From contig JBGAQH010000007.1 in NCBI GenBank assembly GCA_044220875.1, forward strand, positions 124,001 through 188,000: DNA of 64,000 nucleotides, in the 5' to 3' direction. The notes under the pieces are model-generated. The model saw only the letters and a list, made by a program, of their open reading frames with translations, ran no database searches and had not been told where the DNA came from. A program made the position numbers and the translations under genes. The DNA is from JAEUIT01 sp044220875. Its GTDB lineage: Bacteria; Planctomycetota; Phycisphaerae; Phycisphaerales; SM1A02. This document shows, one piece after another, positions 56,445-64,000 of the stretch. Position 1 is the stretch's first letter. Each line of letters begins with the position of its first letter.

Positions 56445-57886
56445 GCGTGGTCGAACGGGCCATCCGCACGCTCGGTTCGCTCGAGTCGCGGCTCATCGTC
56501 GGTTCGGTGCATGCGATCCGCGGCCTGACCATCGTGGTCGACCGGCTGCGGGTGCCGGTCGGCTCCCTGGTCGAGATCGAGACCGCGATGGGCACGACCA
56601 TGGGCGAAGTCATCGGCTTTGACGGACCGCGCTCGCTGGCCATGCTCTTCGCCTCGTCGGCCGGCGTCTCGCCCGGCGCGCCGGTGCGGGCCAAGAGCCT
56701 CACGGCGACGGTGGCGGTGGGGCAGAGCTGGCTTGGCCGCGTGCTTGATGCCCTTGGCCGACCGATCGACAACGGTCCGCCGATCGACGACCTCGAGAAC
56801 TGCCCGCTCGATCCGCCGACGATGAACCCGCTCCGGCGCGGCATCATCCGCGACCCGCTTCCGACCGGCGTGCGGGCGATCGACGGATTGCTCACCGTCG
56901 GTCGCGGCCAGCGCTTGGGCATCTTCGCCGGACCGGGCGTCGGCAAGAGCACGCTTCTGGCGAGCATCGCCAAGGGCACCGCCGCCGATGTCGTCGTCAT
57001 TGGCCTCGTCGGCGAGCGCGGCCGTGAAGTGAAGGAGTTCCTCGAGCACACGCTCGGCGTCGAGGGCATGCGACGGGCCTGCGTGGTGGCCGCGACCGGC
57101 GACGACAGTCCGCTCCTTCGCGTGCGGGCCGCGTCGGTCGCCGTCGCCGCCGCCGAGTACTTCCGCGATCAGGGCAAGCACGTCCTCCTCATGATCGATT
57201 CGATCACCCGCCTCGCCCAAGCGCAGCGCCAGATCGGACTGGCCGCGGGCGAGCAGCCGGCGACGAAGGGCTTTACCCCCAGCGTCTTCGCGCTCCTGCC
57301 GCGGCTGCTCGAGCGGGCCGGGCCGATGGAGCCGACCACGTCCCTCGGCGGTTCGATCACCGGGTTCTACAGCGTGCTCGTCGAGGGCGACGATCTCACC
57401 GAGCCGATCGCGGACGCGGTGAAGGGCATCCTCGACGGACACTTCGTCCTCTCCCGAAAGCTCGCCTCGCGCGGCCACTATCCGGCGCTCGATGTCCTCG
57501 ACTCGATTTCCCGCGTCGCCGAGAACATCACCGACCCCAACCATCGCGCGGCGCGGCGCGAGATGATCCGGCTGCTCGCCGCCTATCGCGACAGCGAGGA
57601 GCTCATCAACATCGGGGCCTATGCCCGCGGCTCGAACGTCGACGTCGACACGGCCATCGCCCTTCGGCCGCAGATGCTCGGCTACCTCCAGCAGGACCGC
57701 GAGGACATCACCGAGTATCCGCGGGCGCTGCGCTCGCTCATCGAGATCGGCATCGCCGCCGACGCCGCCCGGCAGCGCGGCGCGGCCCAGCGCCAGGCGC
57801 CGCAGCCCGCCGCGGCCCCCCAGCGAAGCGAGCAGCGGAATGGACAACCGATGCCACCGGCCGCTGGGCCGCGGAAGGCTGGCTAA
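56441..57886 (+). CDS. fliI: flagellum-specific ATPase FliI
   Basis: A 481-residue F1-like export ATPase. Walker A is GPGVGKST (164-171), followed by VVIGLVGERGREVKEFLE and Walker B VLLMIDSITRLAQAQRQIGL. The segments GFTPSVFALLPRLLERAG and GSITGFYSVLVEGDDLTEPI are diagnostic for FliI/SctN. The C-terminus has an extra Ala/Gln/Pro-rich tail. It is translationally coupled to fliH and powers export of rod, hook and filament subunits. Confidence 0.97.
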   Translation: MSVVERAIRTLGSLESRLIVGSVHAIRGLTIVVDRLRVPVGSLVEIETAMGTTMGEVIGFDGPRSLAMLFASSAGVSPGAPVRAKSLTATVAVGQSWLGRVLDALGRPIDNGPPIDDLENCPLDPPTMNPLRRGIIRDPLPTGVRAIDGLLTVGRGQRLGIFAGPGVGKSTLLASIAKGTAADVVVIGLVGERGREVKEFLEHTLGVEGMRRACVVAATGDDSPLLRVRAASVAVAAAEYFRDQGKHVLLMIDSITRLAQAQRQIGLAAGEQPATKGFTPSVFALLPRLLERAGPMEPTTSLGGSITGFYSVLVEGDDLTEPIADAVKGILDGHFVLSRKLASRGHYPALDVLDSISRVAENITDPNHRAARREMIRLLAAYRDSEELINIGAYARGSNVDVDTAIALRPQMLGYLQQDREDITEYPRALRSLIEIGIAADAARQRGAAQRQAPQPAAAPQRSEQRNGQPMPPAAGPRKAG

Positions 57887-57889
57887 TCC

Positions 57890-58387
57890 ATGGCCCCGTT
57901 CCGCTTCCCGCTCGATCCGCTGCTTGAGATGCGCCGCCGCGAGGAGGAGACGCGCACGCTCGAGCTGGGACGGCTCGAGAGCCAACGGCGTTCGCTCGAG
58001 GACGCGCTCCGGGCCCGACAGGGGGAGCTCAGCGCCGGCAAGCAGTCGCTGCGGAACGGGCTCGTCGGCATGATCGATCCCGCAATGCTTCGCCAGCAGG
58101 CAGCGGCCACGATGAGCGTCGACCAGCTCGCCCGACGGACCGTCCTCGAACTCGCCGGGCTTTCCCAGCGCATGGAGGCCGCGCGGCTGCGGCTGGTCGA
58201 GGCCGCCCAGCGGCGGCGGGCCGTCGAGATCCTGCGGGAGCGGCGGCTCGAGGAGTGGAACCACGAGAGGGACCGCAAGGAGACGGCGTTTCTGGACGAT
58301 CTTGCCAACATCGCTGCCTTCCGCCGCCACCTCGAGGAGACCGAGGCGGCCCGCTTGGCCGCTGACGCTGGAGCGCACGGGTCATGA
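57890..58387 (+). CDS. fliJ: flagellar export chaperone FliJ
   Basis: A 165-residue, almost wholly coiled-coil protein opening PFRFPLDPLLEMRRREEETR, the FliJ signature, and continuing with ERRLEEWNHERDRKETAFLD. FliJ links FliI to the FlhA export gate. It begins 3 bp after the fliI stop, and its own stop overlaps the next start (ATGA). Confidence 0.9.
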   Translation: MAPFRFPLDPLLEMRRREEETRTLELGRLESQRRSLEDALRARQGELSAGKQSLRNGLVGMIDPAMLRQQAAATMSVDQLARRTVLELAGLSQRMEAARLRLVEAAQRRRAVEILRERRLEEWNHERDRKETAFLDDLANIAAFRRHLEETEAARLAADAGAHGS

Positions 58388-59481
58388 AGAAGCTCTGGAA
58401 TCTCATCAGCATCATCGCCCTCGTCAACCTCCTCGCCGTCGTCGGCTTCGGCGGATGGCTGTGGAGCAGCGGCCGCATGGACAAGGAGAAGCTGAAGGCC
58501 CTTCTTGCCGAGCCCGAGCCGCCCGTCGACCCGAACGCGAAGTCCGGAGCGCCGGCGCCGGAGCCGGAAGGCGATCTCACGCCGACCTCGATGAAGATCG
58601 ACGCCGGCGAGCGGCAGTTGCGCAAGGAGGCGATGGGCATGCGTCGCCTGCGCGAGGAGAAGGACCAGCTCGACAAGGTGCTCGATGATCGCGAGCAGCG
58701 TCTCACCAGCGAGCGCACCGGTTTCGAATCCGAGCGGGCAGCATGGGAAGCCTCGATGGCCACGACCAAGGCCTCGAAGACCGACGAGCAGTTCCGCAAG
58801 GCGGTGAAGCTCCTGGAGAACGTGCCGGCCAAGCAGGGCAAGGAGTGGATTCTCGAACTCGTCAGCCAGGGACAGACCGACCAGGCGGTGGCCTACCTCG
58901 ACGCGATGAGCTCCTTCAAGGCCACCGCCCTGCTCAAGGCCTTCAAGGGCGAGGAGGAGACGAAGGTGGCAACGGAATTGCTTGAGAAGCTCCGTCAGCG
59001 CACTCCTAGCGCTCGCCCCGCGGCGACGCCGGAAGGAAGTGCCGAACCAACGAAGCCGGCCGATGCAAACGCTGCCCCTCGCCCCAACCTTCCTGCCGCA
59101 AAGCCCGCTGGCGAACCGAGCGCCCCTGTCGGGAGTTCCGCTTCCGGGAAGCCTGGCGACGCAGCGGCTGGGAAGCCAGCCCCTCAACCAGGTCCGCAAT
59201 CCGGACCGCAGCCTGCCTCCAAGCCCAACGCAAAGTCAGCTCCCGACGAGGGAAAGCCGCTCGCCAACACCGGAGCGGAAGTCGATCGACCCAAGGACGG
59301 AACGGCGCGACCGAAGTCCCCTGGAGCGGAATCGAAAGCGGGAGGAAAGCAGGGAGAGTCAGGATCCCAGGCGGGAGCAAAGCCTGAATCAAAGACTGGA
59401 TCAAAGCCAGGATCCCAGCCTGAGCCCAAGCCCGGAGCAAAGCCAGACAGCAAGCCAAGCGGCGAACCCGCAGCCAAGTGA
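58384..59481 (+). CDS. MotE-like flagellar protein with long Lys/Pro-rich tail
   Basis: It is coupled to fliJ by an ATGA overlap. An N-terminal membrane helix (WNLISIIALVNLLAVVGFGGW) is followed by a coiled coil and a MotE/MgtE-N-like helical domain (KLLENVPAKQGKEWILELVS, then DQAVAYLDAMSSFKATALLKA). The final ~150 residues are low-complexity Lys-Pro-Gly-Ser-Ala (for example KPGSQPEPKPGAKPDSKPSG). MotE proteins chaperone or assemble the stator MotC/MotAB in other bacteria. The tail overlaps the presumed start of fliK in another frame, so the true C-terminus should be treated with care. Confidence 0.72.
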   Translation: MKKLWNLISIIALVNLLAVVGFGGWLWSSGRMDKEKLKALLAEPEPPVDPNAKSGAPAPEPEGDLTPTSMKIDAGERQLRKEAMGMRRLREEKDQLDKVLDDREQRLTSERTGFESERAAWEASMATTKASKTDEQFRKAVKLLENVPAKQGKEWILELVSQGQTDQAVAYLDAMSSFKATALLKAFKGEEETKVATELLEKLRQRTPSARPAATPEGSAEPTKPADANAAPRPNLPAAKPAGEPSAPVGSSASGKPGDAAAGKPAPQPGPQSGPQPASKPNAKSAPDEGKPLANTGAEVDRPKDGTARPKSPGAESKAGGKQGESGSQAGAKPESKTGSKPGSQPEPKPGAKPDSKPSGEPAAK

Positions 59482-60847
59482 CGACGCGAACGGCGGGGAC
59501 TTCGGCGACTCGCTTCGGGCAGCGCAAGAGTCGGCTGATGGGACGGCGGAGAATGCGCCTTCCCGCGACGGATCAGCGGAGGGCGCAGCCAATCGTCCGG
59601 ATGGCGCGACGGTCGCCGGTGTGTTCAACGCCGCCGACGCAGGCGCCGTGGCCGCCCAGCCCGTCAACCCGACCGGTCTTCTTTTCGCGGCGCCGCCGGT
59701 GCCAGGCGCCGCGGCTTCCGGCGCTCGCACGGGAGTCGTGACGAGCGCGAGCCAAGCGACCTCCGCGAGTGGTGCGTCGAGCGCTGCCGACGGTACGGCA
59801 GGGGCCAATGGCGACAGCAGCAACGGTGCAACGCCAAACGCCGTACCGAGCGCCGAGGGGAACGCTCGTGCGGTCGGAACCAATGGCGAAGGAACGGCCG
59901 ACGGAGGAGCGACCGGCAACGGCGAGAACGGCGGCGACGGCCAGCAGGGTCGCACGGGGAATGAGGGAAATCGAGGAGCGGCGGCGACCGCCCGAGCTCG
60001 CGCCGCGACCGATGGCGGGTCCGTGCCGACGCCCTCGGCGCCGACGGCGGCGCCCGCGCCGACACCGAGCGTCTCGATCGCTCACGCGGCGCCGATTCCC
60101 ATGGCTCCCGCGTCATCGAACGCCGCTCAGCCGAGCGAATCGAAGAGCGACAAGACCCCAGCAATGGGCGGAGCGACGGCGATGTCACCGGCCGCCCGCG
60201 ACGCCCTCGCGCCGCTCCTCCAGTTGGCGGGTCGCGTGAGCGATGGTGCCGCAGCCCGCGCGACGGCGCTGCCGCTCGCCGCCCCGCAGCCGCAGGCCGC
60301 GGCGGAGGAGAAGCCCACGACGCCGCTCGTCGGTCGCGGACTCGCGGCGCTGGCCAACCAGAAGGGTGGAGCCCTTCAGATTCGTCTCGATCCCCCGAGC
60401 CTCGGTGACCTGCGCATCGCCATGACCGTCGTGAACGGCAAGGTGAGTGCGGAGCTGACGACCTCGACCGGTCAGGCCCACGCTCTCTTGAGCGCCGACC
60501 TCACCGCATTGCGGCAAGCGCTCGAAGCCCAGGGCCTTTCGGTCGAGCGGCTCTCGATCCAGCACGCACCGCAGGAACAGAACCAACAGCATCTGCCGAC
60601 CGCCCGGGCCGAGGCGACGCCCGCGCAGGGCGCGGCCGCCCAGCAGCCCGGCTCGAGCCAGCAACAGTCCTTCCACGGCGACGCCAACGGCAATGACCGC
60701 AACCAACAGCAACGGCATGACGCGAGTCACGGACAGAGCCGCGGTCGCTCCTCCCAGGGGGGCGACGGCAACGAGCGCGATCCAGGCTCGAAGTCCCGCC
60801 GTCGCGCCAGCTTCGCCCGCGTCTTCGCCGCCAGCAATCTCCCCTAA
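59063..60847 (+). CDS. fliK: flagellar hook-length control protein FliK
   Basis: The C-terminal domain is typical FliK (GGALQIRLDPPSLGDLRIAM, then AELTTSTGQAHALLSADLTALR and RQALEAQGLSVERLSI). The long Ala/Gly/Asn-rich middle acts as the molecular ruler, and NGGDFGDSLRAA resembles the usual early FliK motif. No start codon lies close to the motE-like stop at 59481. The first plausible ATG is 59063, inside that gene in the +1 frame. A TTG at 58982 is also open. By hand count, third-position GC over the first 60 codons is about 75% in this frame against about 57% in the motE frame. The C-terminal call is secure; the start is not. Confidence 0.78.
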   Translation: MQTLPLAPTFLPQSPLANRAPLSGVPLPGSLATQRLGSQPLNQVRNPDRSLPPSPTQSQLPTRESRSPTPERKSIDPRTERRDRSPLERNRKREESRESQDPRREQSLNQRLDQSQDPSLSPSPEQSQTASQAANPQPSDDANGGDFGDSLRAAQESADGTAENAPSRDGSAEGAANRPDGATVAGVFNAADAGAVAAQPVNPTGLLFAAPPVPGAAASGARTGVVTSASQATSASGASSAADGTAGANGDSSNGATPNAVPSAEGNARAVGTNGEGTADGGATGNGENGGDGQQGRTGNEGNRGAAATARARAATDGGSVPTPSAPTAAPAPTPSVSIAHAAPIPMAPASSNAAQPSESKSDKTPAMGGATAMSPAARDALAPLLQLAGRVSDGAAARATALPLAAPQPQAAAEEKPTTPLVGRGLAALANQKGGALQIRLDPPSLGDLRIAMTVVNGKVSAELTTSTGQAHALLSADLTALRQALEAQGLSVERLSIQHAPQEQNQQHLPTARAEATPAQGAAAQQPGSSQQQSFHGDANGNDRNQQQRHDASHGQSRGRSSQGGDGNERDPGSKSRRRASFARVFAASNLP

Positions 60848-60862
60848 GCAGGCAGGTCTTCC

Positions 60863-61339
60863 ATGAGCTCCTCTCCGATCACCGCTTCGCAGTCTGCCTC
60901 GAACCCGACCGGTACGTCGCCGACCTCCTCGACGAGTCGCTTCAGCGAGCTCTCCTCGGAGCAGTTCATCAAGATCATCTTCACCGAGCTGTCGAATCAA
61001 GATCCCTTCAAGCCCAACGACAGTTCGGCGCTGCTTGAGCAGCTCAACTCGATTCGCTCGATCGAGAGCGACACGCAGCTCACCAAGCAGCTCTCGTCGA
61101 TCGTGACCCAGAACCAGCTCGCCACGGCGGGCAACCTGATCGGTCGTCAGGTGCAGGGGCTCACGCCCGACGCGGAGCGGGTGGCCGGCACGGTGGTGAG
61201 CGTGGCCCGCAAGGACGACAGCGTCTCGCTGCTCCTCGACAACGGATGGGTCGTGCCGATGGACAACGTCGAGACGATCGTTGACCCGTCGATCTTTGGA
61301 AATGGCGGAAACGGCGGAAACGGCGGCAACGGGGGCTGA
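60863..61339 (+). CDS. flgD: flagellar hook cap protein FlgD
   Basis: A short FlgD (158 residues) with the conserved N-terminal core (FIKIIFTELSNQDPFKPNDS, then LLEQLNSIRSIESDTQLTKQ and ATAGNLIGRQVQG). Only a small beta domain follows (VAGTVVSVARKDDSVSLLLD). It assembles hook subunits at the hook tip. The C-terminus is a 9-bp repeat run encoding GNGGNGGNGGNGG. It starts 16 bp after fliK. Confidence 0.92.
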   Translation: MSSSPITASQSASNPTGTSPTSSTSRFSELSSEQFIKIIFTELSNQDPFKPNDSSALLEQLNSIRSIESDTQLTKQLSSIVTQNQLATAGNLIGRQVQGLTPDAERVAGTVVSVARKDDSVSLLLDNGWVVPMDNVETIVDPSIFGNGGNGGNGGNGG

Positions 61340-61341
61340 TC

Positions 61342-61839
61342 GTGGCCAGCTCGTTGCTCAACAAGGGGCACGCGCTCCTTCGGCACCTCGAGCCTCCGGT
61401 GCGGCCCTCTCCCGCGGGATCCGTGGTCGGGCTCCCCGTCGAGACGCTCGAGGCGTCGACGTTCGCGTCGCTCCTCGAACGGGCCCAGCGCGGCGAGATC
61501 GCCAGCGGGCGCGTGCCGACGGCGGCCGCAATCGACGAGCCCCTTGATCCCGCGGCGATGCCCCGCATCGGCCGGGCCATGGACCTGCTCGAGGCCCGCG
61601 GCTCGCAGCGGGCGGTGATTCTCTATGGCATCCGCATGTTCGTCGCGACCATCGCCACGCGCACGCTCGACGGCGAACTTCTTGCGCACGAGGGGCCGGC
61701 GCCGGCCTTCGTGGACGCCGCAGTGCGCGTGCCGACGCCCGACGAAGATCGGCCGACCGCGTTTCCCGGCCCGCCGACCGCGGTGACGGCCCCGTCCGAT
61801 GTCATTGGCCTGCTCGAGGCACGCGATTCGCACCAGTGA
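61342..61839 (+). CDS. small flagellar-operon protein between flgD and flgE
   Basis: GTG 61342 follows the flgD stop by 2 bp. The centre reads FASLLERAQRGEIASGRVPT, then IGRAMDLLEARGSQRAVILYG and MFVATIATRTLDGELL. This recalls the small 'flagellar operon protein' (TIGR02530-type) encoded between flgD and flgE in many bacteria, where a helix region is followed by a strand with 'FVVSVxNRTVI'. Here the strand is FVATIATRTL. The rest is Pro-rich. The function is unknown; the call rests largely on position. Confidence 0.6.
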   Translation: MASSLLNKGHALLRHLEPPVRPSPAGSVVGLPVETLEASTFASLLERAQRGEIASGRVPTAAAIDEPLDPAAMPRIGRAMDLLEARGSQRAVILYGIRMFVATIATRTLDGELLAHEGPAPAFVDAAVRVPTPDEDRPTAFPGPPTAVTAPSDVIGLLEARDSHQ

Positions 61840-61899
61840 CCCCGCTTCATGCCGACGCCGGAGCGAACGCCCCGGTGACCGAACGACAGGAACATCCGT

Positions 61900-63663
61900 A
61901 TGGCATCCACCACCGCATTCTTCACCGGCCTCTCCGGACTCATCGCGAACGCCCGACGGCTTGACGTCATCGGCAACAACATCGCGAACGTCAACACGAC
62001 GTCCTTCAAGAGCAACCGGATGAGTTTCGCGCCGAACTTCAGCCGCAACTTCTCGCTGGGCACCGCGCCCGGCGCGAACTCGGGCGGCACGAATCCGGGG
62101 CAGGTCGGCTTGGGCGTCGGCATCGCCGGCACCCAGCGATCGTTCACGAACGGAGCGATCGGCGCCACGGGCGTCTCGACCGACGTGGCCATCGAGGGCG
62201 ATGGGTTCTTCATCGTCGAGGTGGCGGGAAGCCGCTACTTCACCCGCGACGGCGAGTTCCTCCGCAGCCCGAACAACGATCTCGTCACCAAGACGGGCGC
62301 GAAGGTCATGGGGTACGGCATCGACGACTCGTTCAACGTGGTCGAGGGCAACCTCGTCGAGCTGAACGTGCCGCTCGGCACCCTGACACTGGCCGAAGCG
62401 ACGCAGAACGTGACCTTCAACGGCAACCTGAACGCGGCCGGCACGGTCGCGACCACGGGCAGCGTGCATTCGAGCCGGGCGTTCTTCACCGACGCCGGAC
62501 TCACCGCCGGCAATGAGGCGACGGCCGCAACCGACATCACCGCGACGGACCTGTATATGGATGACGGCGCGGGCGGCTCGACCCTGGCCTTCGACAGCAC
62601 CAGCAATCCGAAGATCGTCACCCTCTCGGGCATCGAGAAGGGCGGCAAGGATCTGGGAACGCATACCTTCGCGTTCAGCGCGACGGCCGTGGCCGGCGCC
62701 GATGCGTTCGGCACGACCCTGGGCGACTTCACCGCGTGGGCCGAGGACGTGCTCGGGCTCGACTCGACGTCGGTCGGCAGTTCTTCGAACCTCGGAGGCG
62801 GCATCTCGATCTCGAACGGTGCGCTCGTCATCACCGGCAACGAGGGTACGGTGCAGGAGCTCGGGATCGAGACGGGCAATTTCACCGTCGCCTCGGGCGG
62901 ATCAGGCTCGGCACAGCCGTTCGTGATGGCCAAGACCACGCCGGCCGACGGCGAAAGTGTGCGCACGAGCTTTGTCGTCTACGACTCCCTCGGCACGCCG
63001 CTCACGATCGATCTTTCGATGGTGCTCCAGGCGACGACGGCCTCGGGCGGTACCTCGTGGCAGTATGTCGCCGAAAGCAACGACAACGACGCCGCGGGCC
63101 GGGTGCTCGGGCTGGGCGAGCTGACCTTCGATGCCAGCGGCCGCTTCGTCGCGGCCAGCAACGACACCTTCTCGATTCGCAGGGCGAATGGCGCCACCGA
63201 TCCGCTCACCGTGGCGATGAACTTCGCCGACGGCTCGAACGCGGTGAGCAGCCTCACCGACACCAGCTCGAGCATCGCGGCGGTCTACCAGGACGGCTCG
63301 GCGATCGGCACCCTCTCGAACTTCTCGATCGGCACCGACGGCATCCTCTCCGGCTCGTTCACGAACGGCCTGACCCGCACGATCGGACAGATCGCGGTGG
63401 CGAAGTTCACCAACCCCGCCGGTCTCGTGGATGCGGGCAACAACTACTTCCAGGTCGGTCCGAACTCGGGCACGGCGCTCATCACCTCGCCGCAGAACTT
63501 CGGCACCGGCCGATTGGTCGGCGGGGCGCTCGAGCTCTCGAACGTCGATCTCTCGCAGGAGTTCATCAACATGATCCTCGCGAGCACCGGCTACTCCGCG
63601 GCCAGTCGCGTGATCACCACCACCGATCAGCTCATCAACCAGCTCCTCACGCTCGGCCGCTGA
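61900..63663 (+). CDS. flgE: flagellar hook protein FlgE
   Basis: A 587-residue hook subunit. The N-terminal motif is GLIANARRLDVIGNNIANVN, followed by AIEGDGFFIVEVAGSRYFTR and the hook-family C-terminus (ALELSNVDLSQEFINMILAS, ending in the TTDQLINQLLTLGR helix). The middle domains (D2/D3-like) are Thr/Ser/Ala-rich and longer than in enteric FlgE (~400 residues), as in many non-enteric bacteria. A good site (GACAGGAACATCCGT) precedes the ATG. It ends the visible flagellar run; hairpins follow. Confidence 0.95.
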   Translation: MASTTAFFTGLSGLIANARRLDVIGNNIANVNTTSFKSNRMSFAPNFSRNFSLGTAPGANSGGTNPGQVGLGVGIAGTQRSFTNGAIGATGVSTDVAIEGDGFFIVEVAGSRYFTRDGEFLRSPNNDLVTKTGAKVMGYGIDDSFNVVEGNLVELNVPLGTLTLAEATQNVTFNGNLNAAGTVATTGSVHSSRAFFTDAGLTAGNEATAATDITATDLYMDDGAGGSTLAFDSTSNPKIVTLSGIEKGGKDLGTHTFAFSATAVAGADAFGTTLGDFTAWAEDVLGLDSTSVGSSSNLGGGISISNGALVITGNEGTVQELGIETGNFTVASGGSGSAQPFVMAKTTPADGESVRTSFVVYDSLGTPLTIDLSMVLQATTASGGTSWQYVAESNDNDAAGRVLGLGELTFDASGRFVAASNDTFSIRRANGATDPLTVAMNFADGSNAVSSLTDTSSSIAAVYQDGSAIGTLSNFSIGTDGILSGSFTNGLTRTIGQIAVAKFTNPAGLVDAGNNYFQVGPNSGTALITSPQNFGTGRLVGGALELSNVDLSQEFINMILASTGYSAASRVITTTDQLINQLLTLGR

Positions 63664-63675
63664 CTAATCCCCCTG

Positions 63676-63703
63676 CCCGCAGCGTCGCTCGCGCCGCTGC
63701 GGG
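63676..63703 (+). terminator. GC-rich hairpin after flgE
   Basis: CCCGCAGCG and CGCTGCGGG form a perfect 9-bp stem around a 10-base loop, 13 bp after the flgE stop. No T-run follows, so it may work with the second hairpin or simply protect the transcript end. Confidence 0.6.
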
Positions 63704-63736
63704 ACGTCGCACGGATGGGACGTCGGGAACGGAATG

Positions 63737-63770
63737 ACCCCTGGCACGGAGGCCGGGGGTTGTTCGTTGT
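63737..63770 (+). terminator. probable terminator after flgE
   Basis: ACCCCTGG and CCGGGGGT pair over 8 bp (one T-G pair) around an 8-base loop. TTGTTCGTTG follows, a T-containing tract of the sort seen after intrinsic terminators. It would close the flagellar transcript. Confidence 0.5.
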
Positions 63771-63895
63771 GGGGGCGGGTGCGCGGGGCGGGGAGAGGGC
63801 GGGAGCGTGGGAATGCGCGACGTTCAGCCAGGCAAGGGGAGGCGTGTGCGTGCGAGGTGGGGAGCCGTGCGCGGCTTGCGCGGGCCGTGGATTCG

Positions 63896-63940
63896 CCTTG
63901 CACAGGGCCCTGCGCAGGCCCTTGCACAGGGCCTTGCACG
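63896..63940 (+). repeat. short tandem repeat near window end
   Basis: Four imperfect copies of CCTTGCACAGGG (also CCCTGCGCAGG and a partial CCTTGCAC) stand in tandem; the CAGGGCCCTG junction is itself palindromic. The surrounding 337 bp after flgE contain no convincing gene, and the reading frame on the opposite strand is a by-product (QGPVQGPAQGPVQG). Confidence 0.7.
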
Positions 63941-64000
63941 GATTGGCGTCCGCTGGTGGCAACGCCGGAAGGGCCATACGAGCGTGGGACTTCCACTTCA

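Noticed and set aside
63664..63996. Minus-strand frame encoding QGPVQGPAQG repeats
   Set aside because: It is created by the short tandem DNA repeat at 63896-63940 and by GC-rich hairpins after flgE.

Overview
The window is high-GC Gram-negative DNA that looks like a planctomycete of the class Phycisphaerae. The evidence is four secreted proteins ending in the paired 'GC-type' dockerin-like motif (ADLAILLGxWG, then a Cys within a few residues of the C-terminus), DCNxNxxPDxC repeats, kdsA (an LPS-type outer membrane), mcsA/mcsB, and a hook-basal-body flagellar cluster. There is no rRNA gene and only one intact tRNA gene.

Layout. 1-2.9 kb: the 3' part of an ABC-2 permease/M1 peptidase fusion gene, then tRNA-Arg(TCT). 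2.97-13.4 kb: an accessory region. Its first part (2973-9726) looks like a decayed integrated island. The intact tRNA-Arg lies on the left, a 52-bp copy of the tRNA 3' end lies on the right, and both are followed by 71-bp tandem repeats carrying the tRNA 3' end (three and five copies). Beside the left end is a tyrosine-recombinase C-terminal remnant that has lost its catalytic Tyr. The island carries two overlapping dockerin-anchored surface proteins and a frameshifted acetyltransferase gene. To the right of the second array are two restriction-like genes: a PUA-like/NucS-like nuclease and an EVE-HNH nuclease.

13.4-45.2 kb: mainly ordinary chromosome. It holds an SGNH-hydrolase/dockerin protein, an SPFH protein, an isolated nuoC, purH, a PQQ-type beta-propeller, ribE, a hybrid histidine kinase next to a SpoIIE-type phosphatase, the gluQ/DUF192 pair, a pterin dehydratase, mcsA-mcsB, kdsA, a trpG/pabA-type amidotransferase, a further dockerin protein, a double-thioredoxin protein, a membrane-anchored repeat protein, a Gfo/Idh/MocA oxidoreductase, tyrS framed by two inverted-repeat elements, cdaA-ybbR (cyclic di-AMP synthesis) and a three-gene lipoprotein/RDD operon.

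45.5-63.7 kb: one long, tightly packed + strand flagellar cluster. The order is TPR protein, flgN-like, histidine kinase, sigma-54 response regulator, flgB, flgC, fliE, fliF, fliG, fliH, fliI, fliJ, motE-like, fliK, flgD, a small flagellar-operon protein, flgE. The kinase/regulator pair inside it probably controls later flagellar genes through sigma-54. fliK appears to begin inside the motE-like gene, giving about 420 bp read in two frames. Hairpins follow flgE and the window ends in small repeats.
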